From assembly GCA_963836785.1 (NCBI GenBank), contig CAWIKW010000002.1:558001-622000 (forward strand): a DNA stretch of 64,000 nt, written 5' to 3'. The first letter of the stretch is position 1. Every line of letters starts with the position of its first letter. Below, piece by piece: positions 1-8,737 of the stretch. The stretch is from DASQPR01 sp963836785 (lineage in GTDB: Bacteria; Actinomycetota; Actinomycetes; Mycobacteriales; Micromonosporaceae). The position numbers and the translations under genes are program-made. The notes under the pieces were generated by a model that saw only the letters and a program-made list of their open reading frames with translations, made no database searches and was not told the DNA's origin.

Positions 1-629
1 GCAACGCACATGCCGATCACGCCGGCCGCGATGACCAGCCATCGCGTCCGGTGGGCCGGTGCCACGGCGCTGGCATCAGCAGCATTGGCCGCATTGGCGG
101 GGTTAGCCAGGCTCGTCGGCTGCGGGCGGCTCGGGGTGGTCGCCGCGGTGCTCAAGCCCGGCACCCCGAGCGAGGTCAGCAGCGGGCGGAACGTGTCCGG
201 AGCGTGATACCAGCCGCCGGTGGTCGTCGTGCCGAGCACCGGCTGCCCGGCCGGCGTGAAGGTTACCGGACCGCCCGCGGCCAGCGGATAGGCATCCTGC
301 TTCAGTGTGTCTGGCTTCGGATTGGCGCCCGGCACGCGGTACGTGAGCTCATACCGTGGACCGAGAGGCCCCGTCGGCGCCGTGCTGGCCAGCGCCATCG
401 CGCCGCTCGATTCGGGCCCGAACATCGCAACGAAGAGCCCACTGGCGTCGCCCAGCTGCCCCAACCCCCCGTTGCTGCCGGGCTCGCCATCGCCGCCGAC
501 CACGATCGGCGTCGAGATACCGGGTCCGGTGATAGTTGCCTGGTCCGCGCCCTTCGCCGCGGCCGGGCCGGCCATCATCAGGACGGCCAAACCGGCCACC
601 GCCACCACCACGCACATGCGCCGAATCAT
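1..629 (-). CDS. Secreted, C-terminally membrane-anchored protein (3' end beyond window)
   Basis: The frame is open from ATG 629 to the window edge (at least 209 codons, no stop) and is preceded by GAGGGGA at good spacing. Residues 1-25 form a signal peptide: two Arg, a Val/Ala/Leu core and an Ala-rich cleavage region. The body is Gly/Pro/Thr-rich and extracytoplasmic. An Ala/Asn-rich linker leads to a second hydrophobic stretch (starting WLVIAAGVIG) that runs off the window, so it is probably a type I anchored protein. It lies 59 bp downstream of the anti-sigma gene in the same direction and could be a target or accessory of that sigma system. No family was recognised. Confidence 0.65.
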   Translation of the reverse strand, partial: MIRRMCVVVAVAGLAVLMMAGPAAAKGADQATITGPGISTPIVVGGDGEPGSNGGLGQLGDASGLFVAMFGPESSGAMALASTAPTGPLGPRYELTYRVPGANPKPDTLKQDAYPLAAGGPVTFTPAGQPVLGTTTTGGWYHAPDTFRPLLTSLGVPGLSTAATTPSRPQPTSLANPANAANAADASAVAPAHRTRWLVIAAGVIGMCV

Positions 630-688
630 GTTTTCGTCCCCTCATCGTCGGTCAGAGTGAATACACCGCCGCGATCGAGAAGGTTCCG

Positions 689-1393
689 CTATCCCATGCC
701 GGACGCGAGCGCGAGTGCCGCGGCCAACGGGCGGACGCCGTCGAGCCGGTAGGTGATGTTGTCCTCGGTCCAGACCAACGTGCCGTCGGTCCGCCGGGCC
801 GAGCCCGGGTCCTCGCTGCCATCGGGCAGGACGAAGACAAGCGTGGTCGGTTTGTCGAACCACACCGCCTCGTGTCCGTTGACATCGACGCGCTGGGCCA
901 AGCCGCCGGCGATGTACTTTTCCCACAGAACCCCGAGATCCCCGCGGAACTCGTCGATCTGGACCGGACCGGCCGGCAACGCATAATGCACCGAGACCAC
1001 TCGTCGGTCCGAGACCGTAATCGAGTCCGGCTCGCCGAGGGCGCGCGGCACCCGTACCGCAAAACCAACCTCGCGCTCGGCGGCGGCAAGGTCCGCCGCG
1101 TGCGTGCCGGGAAGCGCCGGGTTCGACGCCGGCGGCGGTCCTGGCTCGCGCCGCACCTCGGTCCCGCCGAAGCCGAAGACGTGAGTGATCGCCCCCCGCA
1201 CCGGCGCGGAGACCGCGGCCGACACCCCGACGGCGGCCAGCAACGCGGCCAGCGCCGCCACCCAGCGGCGCCATTTGTGGGTACGTCGCCTGGGCACACT
1301 GATAGCGGTCAGGACGAGATCGGCCATGTCGTCGCGGGCTTCGACGGTGATGCCGCGTCCCAACTCGCGCAGTTCATCACGGAGGTCAGTCAT
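689..1393 (-). CDS. Membrane anti-sigma-factor-like protein
   Basis: 234 aa. A cytoplasmic N-terminus of about 40 residues contains a basic RRRTHKWRRW stretch. One transmembrane helix (about residues 42-65) is followed by an extracytoplasmic domain of about 165 residues ending in a region that resembles DUF4367/MucB-type sensor domains. The start overlaps the end of the upstream sigma-factor gene by 8 bp, the usual sigma/anti-sigma arrangement, which indicates translational coupling. By context it holds the sigma factor at the membrane until an envelope signal releases it. No zinc-binding HxxxCxxC motif is visible in the N-terminus, so it is not a ZAS-type anti-sigma. The assignment rests on topology and neighbour. 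Confidence 0.7.
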   Translation of the reverse strand: MTDLRDELRELGRGITVEARDDMADLVLTAISVPRRRTHKWRRWVAALAALLAAVGVSAAVSAPVRGAITHVFGFGGTEVRREPGPPPASNPALPGTHAADLAAAEREVGFAVRVPRALGEPDSITVSDRRVVSVHYALPAGPVQIDEFRGDLGVLWEKYIAGGLAQRVDVNGHEAVWFDKPTTLVFVLPDGSEDPGSARRTDGTLVWTEDNITYRLDGVRPLAAALALASGMG

Positions 1394-2129
1394 CGCCCGC
1401 TCCCACCTCGACGCGTTGATCGGCCAGGATGCGTCGGAGTCGGTGCAGTCCGCGTGCGGCTCGCGACTTCACCGTGCCCTTGGGCAGGTTCAACGCCGTC
1501 GCGGTCTCGGCCTCCGTTAGGTCGAGCAGATAGCGGAGCGCGAGAACCTCCCGATCCGCAGCGCGCAGGGCGCCGAGCGCCTTGATCAGCTCCTCGCGGC
1601 GTTCGCCGGTCAGCGCACTGATCGTGGGTTCGTCGTCAAGGATGTCGTTGTGCCAGTTGGCGGCGCGATCAGCCAGGTTGCGCGCCCGCAATCGCGCGCG
1701 CGTCGTGTTGTGCGTCTGGTTGACGACGATGCGCAGCAGCCAGGGCCGGAAGGCTTCGCGGGTACGGAATCGCGACAGTGCTGTATAGGCCGACACGAAT
1801 GCCTCCTGGACGACGTCGTCGGCGTCGCTTCCGGCGCCGCACAGGATCGCGGTGCGTTGTGCCAGCGCGCTGTAGCGCACGACCAAGACCCGGAACAGAT
1901 CCCGCTCGCCTGCCGTCACTCGGGCGATCACCTCGGCGTCGTCCGTGTCGTTCCCCCTCGTCGGTCGTGTGTCTCTTGTACACCGCCCGCCTCGATTCGG
2001 TTCCCGTCCCGAGGCCGAGCAGTGGTCGTGAATTGTGATCGTGCTCGTCGCGTTCGGCAACGGAAAGGGCGTCAACGTCACGGTGATGGGTGGTCGCCCG
2101 TTCGTCCCACCGTCGTCGTGGGGTGACAT
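1386..2129 (-). CDS. ECF-type RNA polymerase sigma-70 factor
   Basis: Region 2 is clear (DDVVQEAFVSAYTALSRF, then REAFRPWLLRIVVNQT), as is region 4 with its helix-turn-helix (REVLALRYLLDLTEAET, then LPKGTVKSRAARGLHRLR). It therefore directs RNA polymerase to a dedicated regulon. The start is uncertain. The frame is open to ATG 2129, but the first ~60 residues are low-complexity and unlike sigma factors, and family-like sequence begins at DDAEVIARV. A GTG at 1931 or an unrecognised upstream start may be the true one; GAGGGGGA lies about 20 nt before that GTG. It overlaps the anti-sigma gene by 8 bp. Confidence 0.85.
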   Translation of the reverse strand: MSPHDDGGTNGRPPITVTLTPFPLPNATSTITIHDHCSASGREPNRGGRCTRDTRPTRGNDTDDAEVIARVTAGERDLFRVLVVRYSALAQRTAILCGAGSDADDVVQEAFVSAYTALSRFRTREAFRPWLLRIVVNQTHNTTRARLRARNLADRAANWHNDILDDEPTISALTGERREELIKALGALRAADREVLALRYLLDLTEAETATALNLPKGTVKSRAARGLHRLRRILADQRVEVGAGDD

Positions 2130-2249
2130 CGCGCTATGCAGCGAACAACAGCGTTTGACCCGCGTTGGTCCCCGACACGAGCGCGTGGATCGACAGATCG
2201 CCCCGTCACGGTGGTGGCCGCCGATAGCAACGGCGCCACCCGGTACCTG

Positions 2250-4273
2250 TCACGGACGGGTCCCGACAAGGTGTCGGGCGAATGCGGCGATCTCGTCATC
2301 CCTTCGAGGAAGGGGCACGCCGTCGACGCTCGCGATCGGTACCGCGCCGCTGAGGCTGTTCGTCCAAAACGCGGCGTTCGCGGTCAGTTCGTTGCGGTCA
2401 AAGCCGCGTAAGTGCGCGGGTCGAGATTCATCGCGGGCGTGGTCGAGCAGAGCGCGTCGAGTCACGCCGGGCAGCAGATCGTCGCGGAGCGGCGGTGTGA
2501 TGAGCGTCCCGTTCGCCAGGAGCAGGAACACGTTGCCGTGTGCGGTTTCCAGGACGGTGCCGTCGGCGGCGATGAACAGCGGTTCGATTCCGTCGGCGCT
2601 CGGCCCGTCGGTGAGCTCGGCGCTTCCGGGAACACCACCCGCGGTCCACGCCCAACGGTGTCGCCACAGGCCGCCGTCACGGGTGACACTCCGCACTGGC
2701 GTCGCGGTCGCTTCGGCGTCAGCCGGGGCCGTCGTGATGGTGATTCCGCCGTCCCGACCCAATCCGATGTTCACCGCGAACCATCCGTTGCCGGTCTGCT
2801 GCGCCGCTGCGTTCACCATCGCGGCGACGTTTGCGGGTAGGCCGCGTCGGTAGAGCTCGCGGCTGGAGCGTTCCAGCCGACCGAGATGGTCGGACAGGCG
2901 TAGCGGGTGGCCGTCGCGACAAGCCACCGTTTCGACGAGGCCACCGGTCAATTGACGTGGTTGGGCGCTCGCGGCGTCGGCGGCGGCGTCGCCGGCCAGT
3001 CCGGCACCGAGCGCGCTCAACAGTGGCGCCGCTTTGTGCAGGCATTCGCGCCATTCCAGCATCGGCACCGAGTCCGCGGTGACGCCGCCGCCGACGCCCA
3101 GTTCGATGCGGCCATCGGCGATCTCGAAACTGCGAATCGTGACGGCCCATTCCGCGCCCCAGTACGGACTGACGAAGCCGACGGCTCCGGTGTAAGCGCC
3201 ACGCGGTTGGTCCTCCAGTTCCGCGATCGCGGTCATGGCGCGCTGCTTCGGCGCACCTGTCACCGAGCCCGGCGGGAACGTCGCGCGCAGAAGCTCGGCG
3301 TCGTCGACATCGCTGCGCAGTACGCCCGCGACGGTCGAGACGAGATGCCAGACGCCCGGATGCCGCTCCAGTTGCAAGAGCGTGGCCGCGGCAACGCTGC
3401 CGACCTCGCAGACGCGACCGAAGTCATTGCGCATCAGGTCCACGATCATGACGTTCTCCGCCGCGTCCTTGGTCGACGCGGCCAGCGCAGCCGCCGCGTC
3501 CGGATCGGCGGCCGGCCAGGTTCCCTTGATCGGGGAGGTCGTAATGTGACGGCCGCGTCGACGGAGGAACAGCTCGGGACTGAATCCGGCCAATGCCCTT
3601 TGGCCGGCATCGACGAACGCCCCGAACGCGGGTTGCAAAACCGAGGCGGCGTCCGCGAACAGACCGGCCGGACGACCGTCGAACGAAGCGCGGAGCCGCG
3701 TACACACGTTGACCTGGAAGATTTCGCCGGCCCGGATCAGCTCGATGGCGTCCTCGACCGCTGCGAGATGCCGTGTCATGGCCGGTCCGCTGAACGTGCC
3801 GACCGCGCTGGAAAGCGGTGCGCCCTTCGATCGCAACAAAGCAGCAAGTTCGCGTCGGCGCTCGTCGAGGATAGACCGCACGCTCGGCGGTCCACAGCGC
3901 TTCGAAACGCCACCGACCGGCCCGGTCACATCGCAGCAGATGGTCGTAAAAGGCCAGGTATGACGGCCCGTCATAGCTCAGCCAACCGAACCACCCGCCG
4001 CCCACGAAGTCATCGTCGACGACCGAATCGGCGTGCGGGCCGATGCGAAGCATGTCGATGGCAGTCGGCGTCGGCTTGCCGGGTCACCACCGGCCGAGTG
4101 GCAACGATGCCGCCACCACCGGCCCACTGCCCGTGCAGACAGACCAGGCCGGCATCGTCGTCAGCCTCCGCGATCCTCCGTACCATTTCGGCCACGGACG
4201 GCCCCGGCCCGAGCTCGACCGTTATCGGCCGAAACGACCGATGACCGGCGGCGGCGAACAGTGGATGCGTCAC
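2250..4273 (-). pseudogene. pabB-pabC: Aminodeoxychorismate synthase I / aminodeoxychorismate lyase fusion (PabB-PabC), frame broken twice
   Basis: Read from GTG 4273, three frames are needed to cover one PabB-PabC protein. The PabB N-terminus ends near 4060. The next block (DSVVDDDFVGGGWFGWLSYD to RFEALWTAERA) ends near 3875. A long block to 2250 carries the chorismate-binding core (EIFQVNVCTRL, SPIKGTWP, GSVTGAPKQRAM) and a class IV aminotransferase-like lyase (ETAHGNVFLL, LRDDLLPGVTRRALL). Total length is 674 codons plus 2 nt, so each break behaves as one extra base. If intact it would convert chorismate and amino-donated ammonia to 4-aminobenzoate for folate. No other decay is visible, so sequencing or assembly indels are at least as likely as true inactivation. 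Confidence 0.75.
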
Positions 4274-4438
4274 GCCGCGAACACTAGATGGACCGCTTCG
4301 TGCTTGGGGCCGAATATGGTCGGTACGCGGGCATGCAACTGGCGCCGGCCCGTGACGCCGGCATACAACCTGTGGTTGATGATGAGGCCGCGCCGGTGTG
4401 GCATGCTGCAGTCCACTGGCCGTGGGAGGAGCACTGAC

Positions 4439-5617
4439 GTGACGGTTGCCGAAACCGAGCCGGTGGCGCGCCCGAGACGGCGCCGCCGGAGCACCCGCCG
4501 AATTGCGATCGTCGTCGCCATTCTGGCGCTCCTCTTCGGTGTGCCGTACGTGACGCTCGTCGCGTCCGGGCAACGGTGGCCCCTCGTCGTGTTCATTCTG
4601 GCCACGATCGTCTTCGTCGGCACGTTGCTGGCGTTCCCGTGGCTGATGTTCCGCGGTCACGGCCGCGGAAGCGACCGGCTCGCGGTCACAGGCGACTCGA
4701 TCCTGGGCGTCATCTGGGTCTTGTTCGCCTGGTCGGTGTTGGGCAATATTCTGCGGATCATCCTGTGGGCATTCGGCGTCGAGGATCCCGGCCGCGCCCG
4801 GGTCGTCGCCATCGCCGTCCTTACCGTGTCCGTGATTTTGCTCGTCTGGGGCAACCGCGAGGCAATGCGCGTGCCCCGGGTCAAACAGGTTGAGGTTGCC
4901 ATGACGGGCCTCGGCGCCGGCCTCGACGGGATGCGCGTGGTGCTTCTGACCGACACTCACTACGGTCCGATCAACCGTGCGAGGTGGTCTCAGCGCGTCA
5001 GCGACGCCGTCAATGCGCTCGATGCCGACGTTGTGTGTCACACCGGTGACATCGCCGACGGCACCGTCGAGCAGCGGCGGGAGCAGGCCGCGCCGCTCGG
5101 CGCCATCCGGGCACGTTTGGCGAAGACATATGTGACGGGCAATCACGAATACTTCGGCGAGGCGCAGGGCTGGCTGGATCACATGCAGAGCCTCGGCTGG
5201 GAAGCGCTGCACAATCGTCACATCGTGGTCCAGCGTGACGGCGCACGGCTCGTCGTTGCCGGGGTCGATGACCGTACCGCCAAGGGCTCTGGCCGACCCG
5301 GCCACGGCGCCGACCATGCGGCGGCGCTCGCCGGCGCGGACCGTACGGTTCCGGTGCTGTTGCTCGCCCATCAGCCCAAGCAGGTCGACGGCGCCGTCGA
5401 GCACGGAATCGACCTGCAGATATCTGGCCACACCCACGGCGGTCAGATCTGGCCCTTCCACTTCCTGGTCCGCACCGATCAACCGGTCGTGGCCGGGCTG
5501 AGTCGTCACGGCGCGCGCACGCAGCTCTACACCAGTCGCGGTACGGGATTCTGGGGGCCACCGTTCCGCGTATTCGCTCCGAGCGAGATATCCCTCTTGA
5601 TCCTGCGGACCGCGTAG
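4439..5617 (+). CDS. Membrane-anchored metallophosphoesterase
   Basis: 392 aa. GTG 4439 was chosen because GGGAGGAGC ends 6-7 nt upstream. A basic N-terminus (RPRRRRRSTRR) precedes four hydrophobic helices within residues 20-135. A calcineurin-like phosphoesterase domain follows with all metal-binding motifs in order: LTDTHYG (DxH), HTGDIADG (GD), GNHEYF, LLAHQP and SGHTHGGQ. The arrangement matches the YkuE/YaeI-like membrane phosphoesterases. The substrate is unknown; phospholipid or lipid-pyrophosphate headgroups are possible. It is divergent from pabBC, with 165 bp between the two starts. Confidence 0.88.
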   Translation: MTVAETEPVARPRRRRRSTRRIAIVVAILALLFGVPYVTLVASGQRWPLVVFILATIVFVGTLLAFPWLMFRGHGRGSDRLAVTGDSILGVIWVLFAWSVLGNILRIILWAFGVEDPGRARVVAIAVLTVSVILLVWGNREAMRVPRVKQVEVAMTGLGAGLDGMRVVLLTDTHYGPINRARWSQRVSDAVNALDADVVCHTGDIADGTVEQRREQAAPLGAIRARLAKTYVTGNHEYFGEAQGWLDHMQSLGWEALHNRHIVVQRDGARLVVAGVDDRTAKGSGRPGHGADHAAALAGADRTVPVLLLAHQPKQVDGAVEHGIDLQISGHTHGGQIWPFHFLVRTDQPVVAGLSRHGARTQLYTSRGTGFWGPPFRVFAPSEISLLILRTA

Positions 5618-5629
5618 CCGGCGTCGTCG

Positions 5630-6460
5630 TCAGCCAGCGTCTTCGCCCGCGTATGGCGTTGCCGAGGGCCTGACGTCATCGAATTCGCACACATAGGTTG
5701 CGTACGTCTCGACCTTCTCGAAGCCAACCTTTTCCGCGACCGCTACCGACGGCAGGTTGTGCGCCCAGGCATCCCAGTGTGGCGTCATGGCCCGCTCGGC
5801 GCAGTGCTCCAGGAAAGCGCTGGCGGTGAGCGTCGCCAAGCCTTGACCGCGGTAGGCCGGAATCGTCTCGATGCCGATGCCACATTTCCCGCCGCTGACG
5901 AATTCGGCGGTACACCAGCACGCGATCGTCTGAGCATCGTGCGCGATGAAGCCGAATCCGCTACGCCGAAAGTCAGACAGCGACTCCCAACACGACTCGA
6001 TCTCGGCAATCACGTCAACCGCGTTGGCGAACGTGTCGCGCCCGGTGAGACGCTCGTCGATCACGCTGATCCGGAAGCCGTCCGGCAGTCGCGTTCGCCA
6101 GTCCGGGATCGATCGACGGCCGCCACGATAGAGCACCCGTTCTCGGCGTCGCAACGGACAGCCGGCAAAGACCGTTTCGGCGGCGACGTCGGTGACGTAC
6201 GCCTTGAGGACGCCGTGTCCGGCCGGTGCGACTTCGCGATCGAACAGGTTCCGCCACTCGCCGGCACGTTCAATGCTCCCGGCGAGGTAGACGCTGTGCG
6301 ATCCATCCCAGATCAACGCCGCCCGAGGAGCCGTGAGGCCATCGACCCACACCCGCGCGGGACTGTTGCCCGCGCCAATAGCGTCGATGACGAGCGACAA
6401 ATGTTCCGAGTCGAACAAATGGCGCACGCGGTCGACGCTCCGATTGGGCAACGGATCCAT
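5630..6460 (-). CDS. GNAT-family N-acetyltransferase
   Basis: 276 aa from ATG 6460, the first start giving a family-like N-terminus (MDPLPNRSVDRVRHLFD). The C-terminal half has the acetyl-CoA-binding features of the fold: GKCGIGIETIPAYRGQGLA (a Q/RxxGxG/A-type loop), then TASAFLEHC and a final VAVAEKVGFEKVETY. The N-terminal half (RVWVDGLTAPRAALIWDG) resembles the GNAT_acetyltran/YjcK-type two-lobe proteins. The acceptor substrate cannot be read from the sequence. It converges with the metallophosphoesterase, with stops 12 bp apart. Confidence 0.8.
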   Translation of the reverse strand: MDPLPNRSVDRVRHLFDSEHLSLVIDAIGAGNSPARVWVDGLTAPRAALIWDGSHSVYLAGSIERAGEWRNLFDREVAPAGHGVLKAYVTDVAAETVFAGCPLRRRERVLYRGGRRSIPDWRTRLPDGFRISVIDERLTGRDTFANAVDVIAEIESCWESLSDFRRSGFGFIAHDAQTIACWCTAEFVSGGKCGIGIETIPAYRGQGLATLTASAFLEHCAERAMTPHWDAWAHNLPSVAVAEKVGFEKVETYATYVCEFDDVRPSATPYAGEDAG

Positions 6461-6623
6461 GCCGAGACGGTACCTGGGGCGTTGGGTAAGTTCGTCGGGG
6501 ATGCGTCGCGTGTGGTCAGCGAGGGCTTGCCGAGTTCGCCGCCGTGCGGGTGTTCGCGTTCGCTCCGCTACCGACGGTGGTTGATTTCCGAGACAGGGTT
6601 CAGCGAGTTCAGGAGGGCAATCG

Positions 6624-7560
6624 ATGGCCGAGCACTGGTTGGAGCCGGACGCCAGTTGCGTCACTGACGTGTTCTCATGCGAGCGCGCCCCGGTGCTCAC
6701 GGTCGATCCTGGCGACACCGTCGTCGTGCGGACGTTGGACGGGTCCGGACATCTGTCGCCGCAGCGCACACCGGGTGAGTCGCGACCGTTGATGTTCGCG
6801 GATCGGCGTGGGCACTGCCTCGTGGGGCCGATCGCGGTCCGTGGCGCTCGGGCCGGGCAGGTGCTCACGGTCGAGTTCCGGTCGATGCGCCCCGACGACT
6901 GGGGATTCACCGTGGCCGGTGGGCGCGACAACGTGCTGAACCGTCGTCTGGGCACGGCCGACGTTGCGCCGTCGTGGCTCCTGTGGCAGCTCGATGCGGC
7001 GACCGGAGTCGGCCTCAACGACCGCGGACTTTCGGTGCAGCTTGGCTCCCTTTCTCGGCGTGGTAGGTCTGCCGCCGGCGGAACCGGGCGAACACTCCAC
7101 GATCCCGCCCCGCACCCACGGCGGCGGCAACATCGACTGCCGGGAGCTGGTGGCCGGGTCAACGCTCTACTTGCCGATCACCGTGGACGGGGCGCTTCTC
7201 CATGTTGGCGATGGCCACGCGGCGCAGGGCGACGGTGAGGTCGGCGGCACCGCGATCGAATGTGGCATGACGACCGAGCTGGTGATCGACATCGCCGCGG
7301 ACGCGCTGCTCGACTCGATACACGCGATCACTCCGACCGGTCGGATCACCTTCGGGTTCTCCAGCGATCTGAACGAAGCCGCCGGCGACGCGCTCGATGC
7401 GATGCTGCGCTGGATGCAGCACCTGTTCGACCTCGACCGGTCGACGGCGCTGGCGCTGGCGAGCACAACGGTGGACCTGCGCGTCACCCAGGTGGCCAAC
7501 CAGACATGGGGCGTACACGCGGTCCTGAGCCACAACGCGATCGAGCGGCGACCCGCGTAA
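6624..7560 (+). pseudogene. Acetamidase/formamidase family protein with one frameshift
   Basis: ATG 6624 is preceded by AGGAGGG. The first frame gives the FmdA/AmdA N-terminus (LTVDPGDTVVVRTLDGSG, GPIAVRGARAGQVLTVEF) and loses homology near 7041-7047 (after RGLSVQL). The +1-shifted frame continues exactly where the family should (APFLGVVGLPPAEPGEHST, GGGNIDCRELVAGSTLYLPI, DGHAAQGDGEV) to the stop at 7560. Length is 312 codons plus 1 nt, so one extra base, perhaps a G in CTTGGCT, explains the break. An intact enzyme would hydrolyse short-chain amides to ammonia and carboxylate, plausibly linked to the downstream acetate/formate-type transporter. Assembly indel versus real lesion is unresolved. 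Confidence 0.8.
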
Positions 7561-7579
7561 CGAAAACCCGCGTAACGAA
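7551..7579 (+). repeat. 15-bp-period direct repeat over the amidase stop codon
   Basis: ACCCGCGTAACGAA occurs at 7551-7564 and again at 7566-7579. The first copy includes the TAA stop of the acetamidase gene. It looks like a simple tandem duplication; no function is evident. Confidence 0.7.
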
Positions 7580-7772
7580 GAGGCGAGCCGCCACGCCGAC
7601 CTCGCACCGCCTCCGCATCCCGCCCGCAGGCGCAACAGGCTGGCGGTTGTCGCCGTTGCCGCCGCGACGAACAAATCATGACTCAAAGTGAGAACGGCGT
7701 AACACCGGTGACGCTGCAACCCTTAGTCAGGGTTGTGCGCGGCATTAGGGAACAATTCTGCAAAGGGGAACC

Positions 7773-8411
7773 ATGATGAGCACCCTCGAAGCAGTACCGT
7801 CTGATGATCTCGTCGAGGCACCCGCGGTCGGGCTGCCCGCCGGCGACCCCACCATGCTCGGCCTGCCGAGCTTCATTGTCGGATCGGTGGCGTTCGGCCT
7901 CGTGCTGGTCGGCGTCGTGCCGGCTTCTGCCGCGGGCGCGTCCCTGCCGATCATCCTGGCGGCGACGTCGACCGGATTGTTCCTGGCGACGATTTGGAGC
8001 TACGCGCTGGGCCAGAGCGCCGTCGCCAGCGTGTTCGGCATCTTCGCCGGATTCTGGCTGAGCTATGCCGTGCTGGTCCTCGGTTTGACGCACAACTGGT
8101 TCGGCATTACCGCCAGCGCGGCGACGTCCACCCAGGAACTCTTCTTGATCACATGGCTCGTCGTCATCGTCATGCTGACCCTGGCGACGTTGCGGCTGCC
8201 GTCCAGCTTCACCGTCGTTTTCGTGCTCATCGACGTCGCTCTCTTGCTGGTGTTGATCGCCACCGAGCAAGCTTCGACCGGTCTGCTCAAGGCGGCTGGA
8301 TATTTCGTGCTGGCGTTCGCGGCCGTCGGTGTCTATCTCTTCGTCAGCTCGGCATCGGTCGCCACCGGCGGTAAGGCGCTGCCGCTCGGCCGGCCGGTCT
8401 TGGGCGCCTGA
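7773..8411 (+). CDS. GPR1/FUN34/YaaH (SatP-like) transporter
   Basis: 212 aa with six predicted transmembrane helices. The family signature NPAPLGL is degenerate here (GDPTMLGLPSF), but the following GSVAFGLVLVG, the SALGQ-like YALGQSAVASVFGIFAGFW and the overall size fit the acetate/succinate permease family. Adjacent ATGs at 7773 and 7776 follow AAAGGGGAA; the first is used. The likely substrate is a small monocarboxylate or ammonium-linked solute. The amidase just upstream (products ammonia and acetate/formate) makes a functional pairing plausible but unproven. Confidence 0.82.
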   Translation: MMSTLEAVPSDDLVEAPAVGLPAGDPTMLGLPSFIVGSVAFGLVLVGVVPASAAGASLPIILAATSTGLFLATIWSYALGQSAVASVFGIFAGFWLSYAVLVLGLTHNWFGITASAATSTQELFLITWLVVIVMLTLATLRLPSSFTVVFVLIDVALLLVLIATEQASTGLLKAAGYFVLAFAAVGVYLFVSSASVATGGKALPLGRPVLGA

Positions 8412-8620
8412 TCGGGTCGACCGCGTTTCAGATGTGCTTCGCGTCGGGTCGAGCGTCCGGGCCCGGCGCGGAGCGTCCGCGCCGTGGTTCCAGCCGGACC
8501 AGAACCGACCGGTTGGCGACTTCACACTGACGGCGATCATTCGCAACGGCAGGCTTCGAGCGATCGGCCAACCGCTCGGGTGCCTTGGTACGCTGCGCGA
8601 TGCGGGTTGCTGGTCAACTC

Positions 8621-8715
8621 GGAGGCGTACGCGTCCTGGTGGGCGTCGCGGTCTTCAAAGCCGACGAGACCGAGTAGCTCGGTCTGGCGGGTTCGATTCC
8701 CGTCCGCCTCCGCCA
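8621..8715 (+). tRNA. selC: Selenocysteine tRNA, anticodon TCA
   Basis: This 95-nt gene has an encoded CCA at 8713-8715. The acceptor arm GGAGGCG pairs with CGCCTCC. A 6-bp D stem (GCGTCC/GGGCGT with a TGGT loop) is typical of tRNA-Sec. The anticodon loop is CTTCAAA, with anticodon TCA complementary to UGA. The long variable arm AGACCGAG-TAG-CTCGGTCT is a perfect 8-bp stem. The T arm contains GTTCGATTC. The anticodon stem is slightly imperfect: its outermost pair reads G-A. It lies 22 bp from the 3' end of selB, on the opposite strand, and supplies the tRNA for Sec insertion in the formate dehydrogenase at 26.3 kb. Confidence 0.95.
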
Positions 8716-8737
8716 ACCACCCGGTCGCGATCCGCGA

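Noticed and set aside
4010..5509. 499-codon minus-strand frame opposite the metallophosphoesterase
   Set aside because: Only its last ~85 residues are meaningful and belong to the PabB N-terminus; the rest is antisense to a strong gene.
8621..8715. tRNA-Sec gene as an integration (att) site of a mobile element
   Set aside because: No integrase, no second copy of the tRNA 3' end and no phage-like genes were seen on either side.
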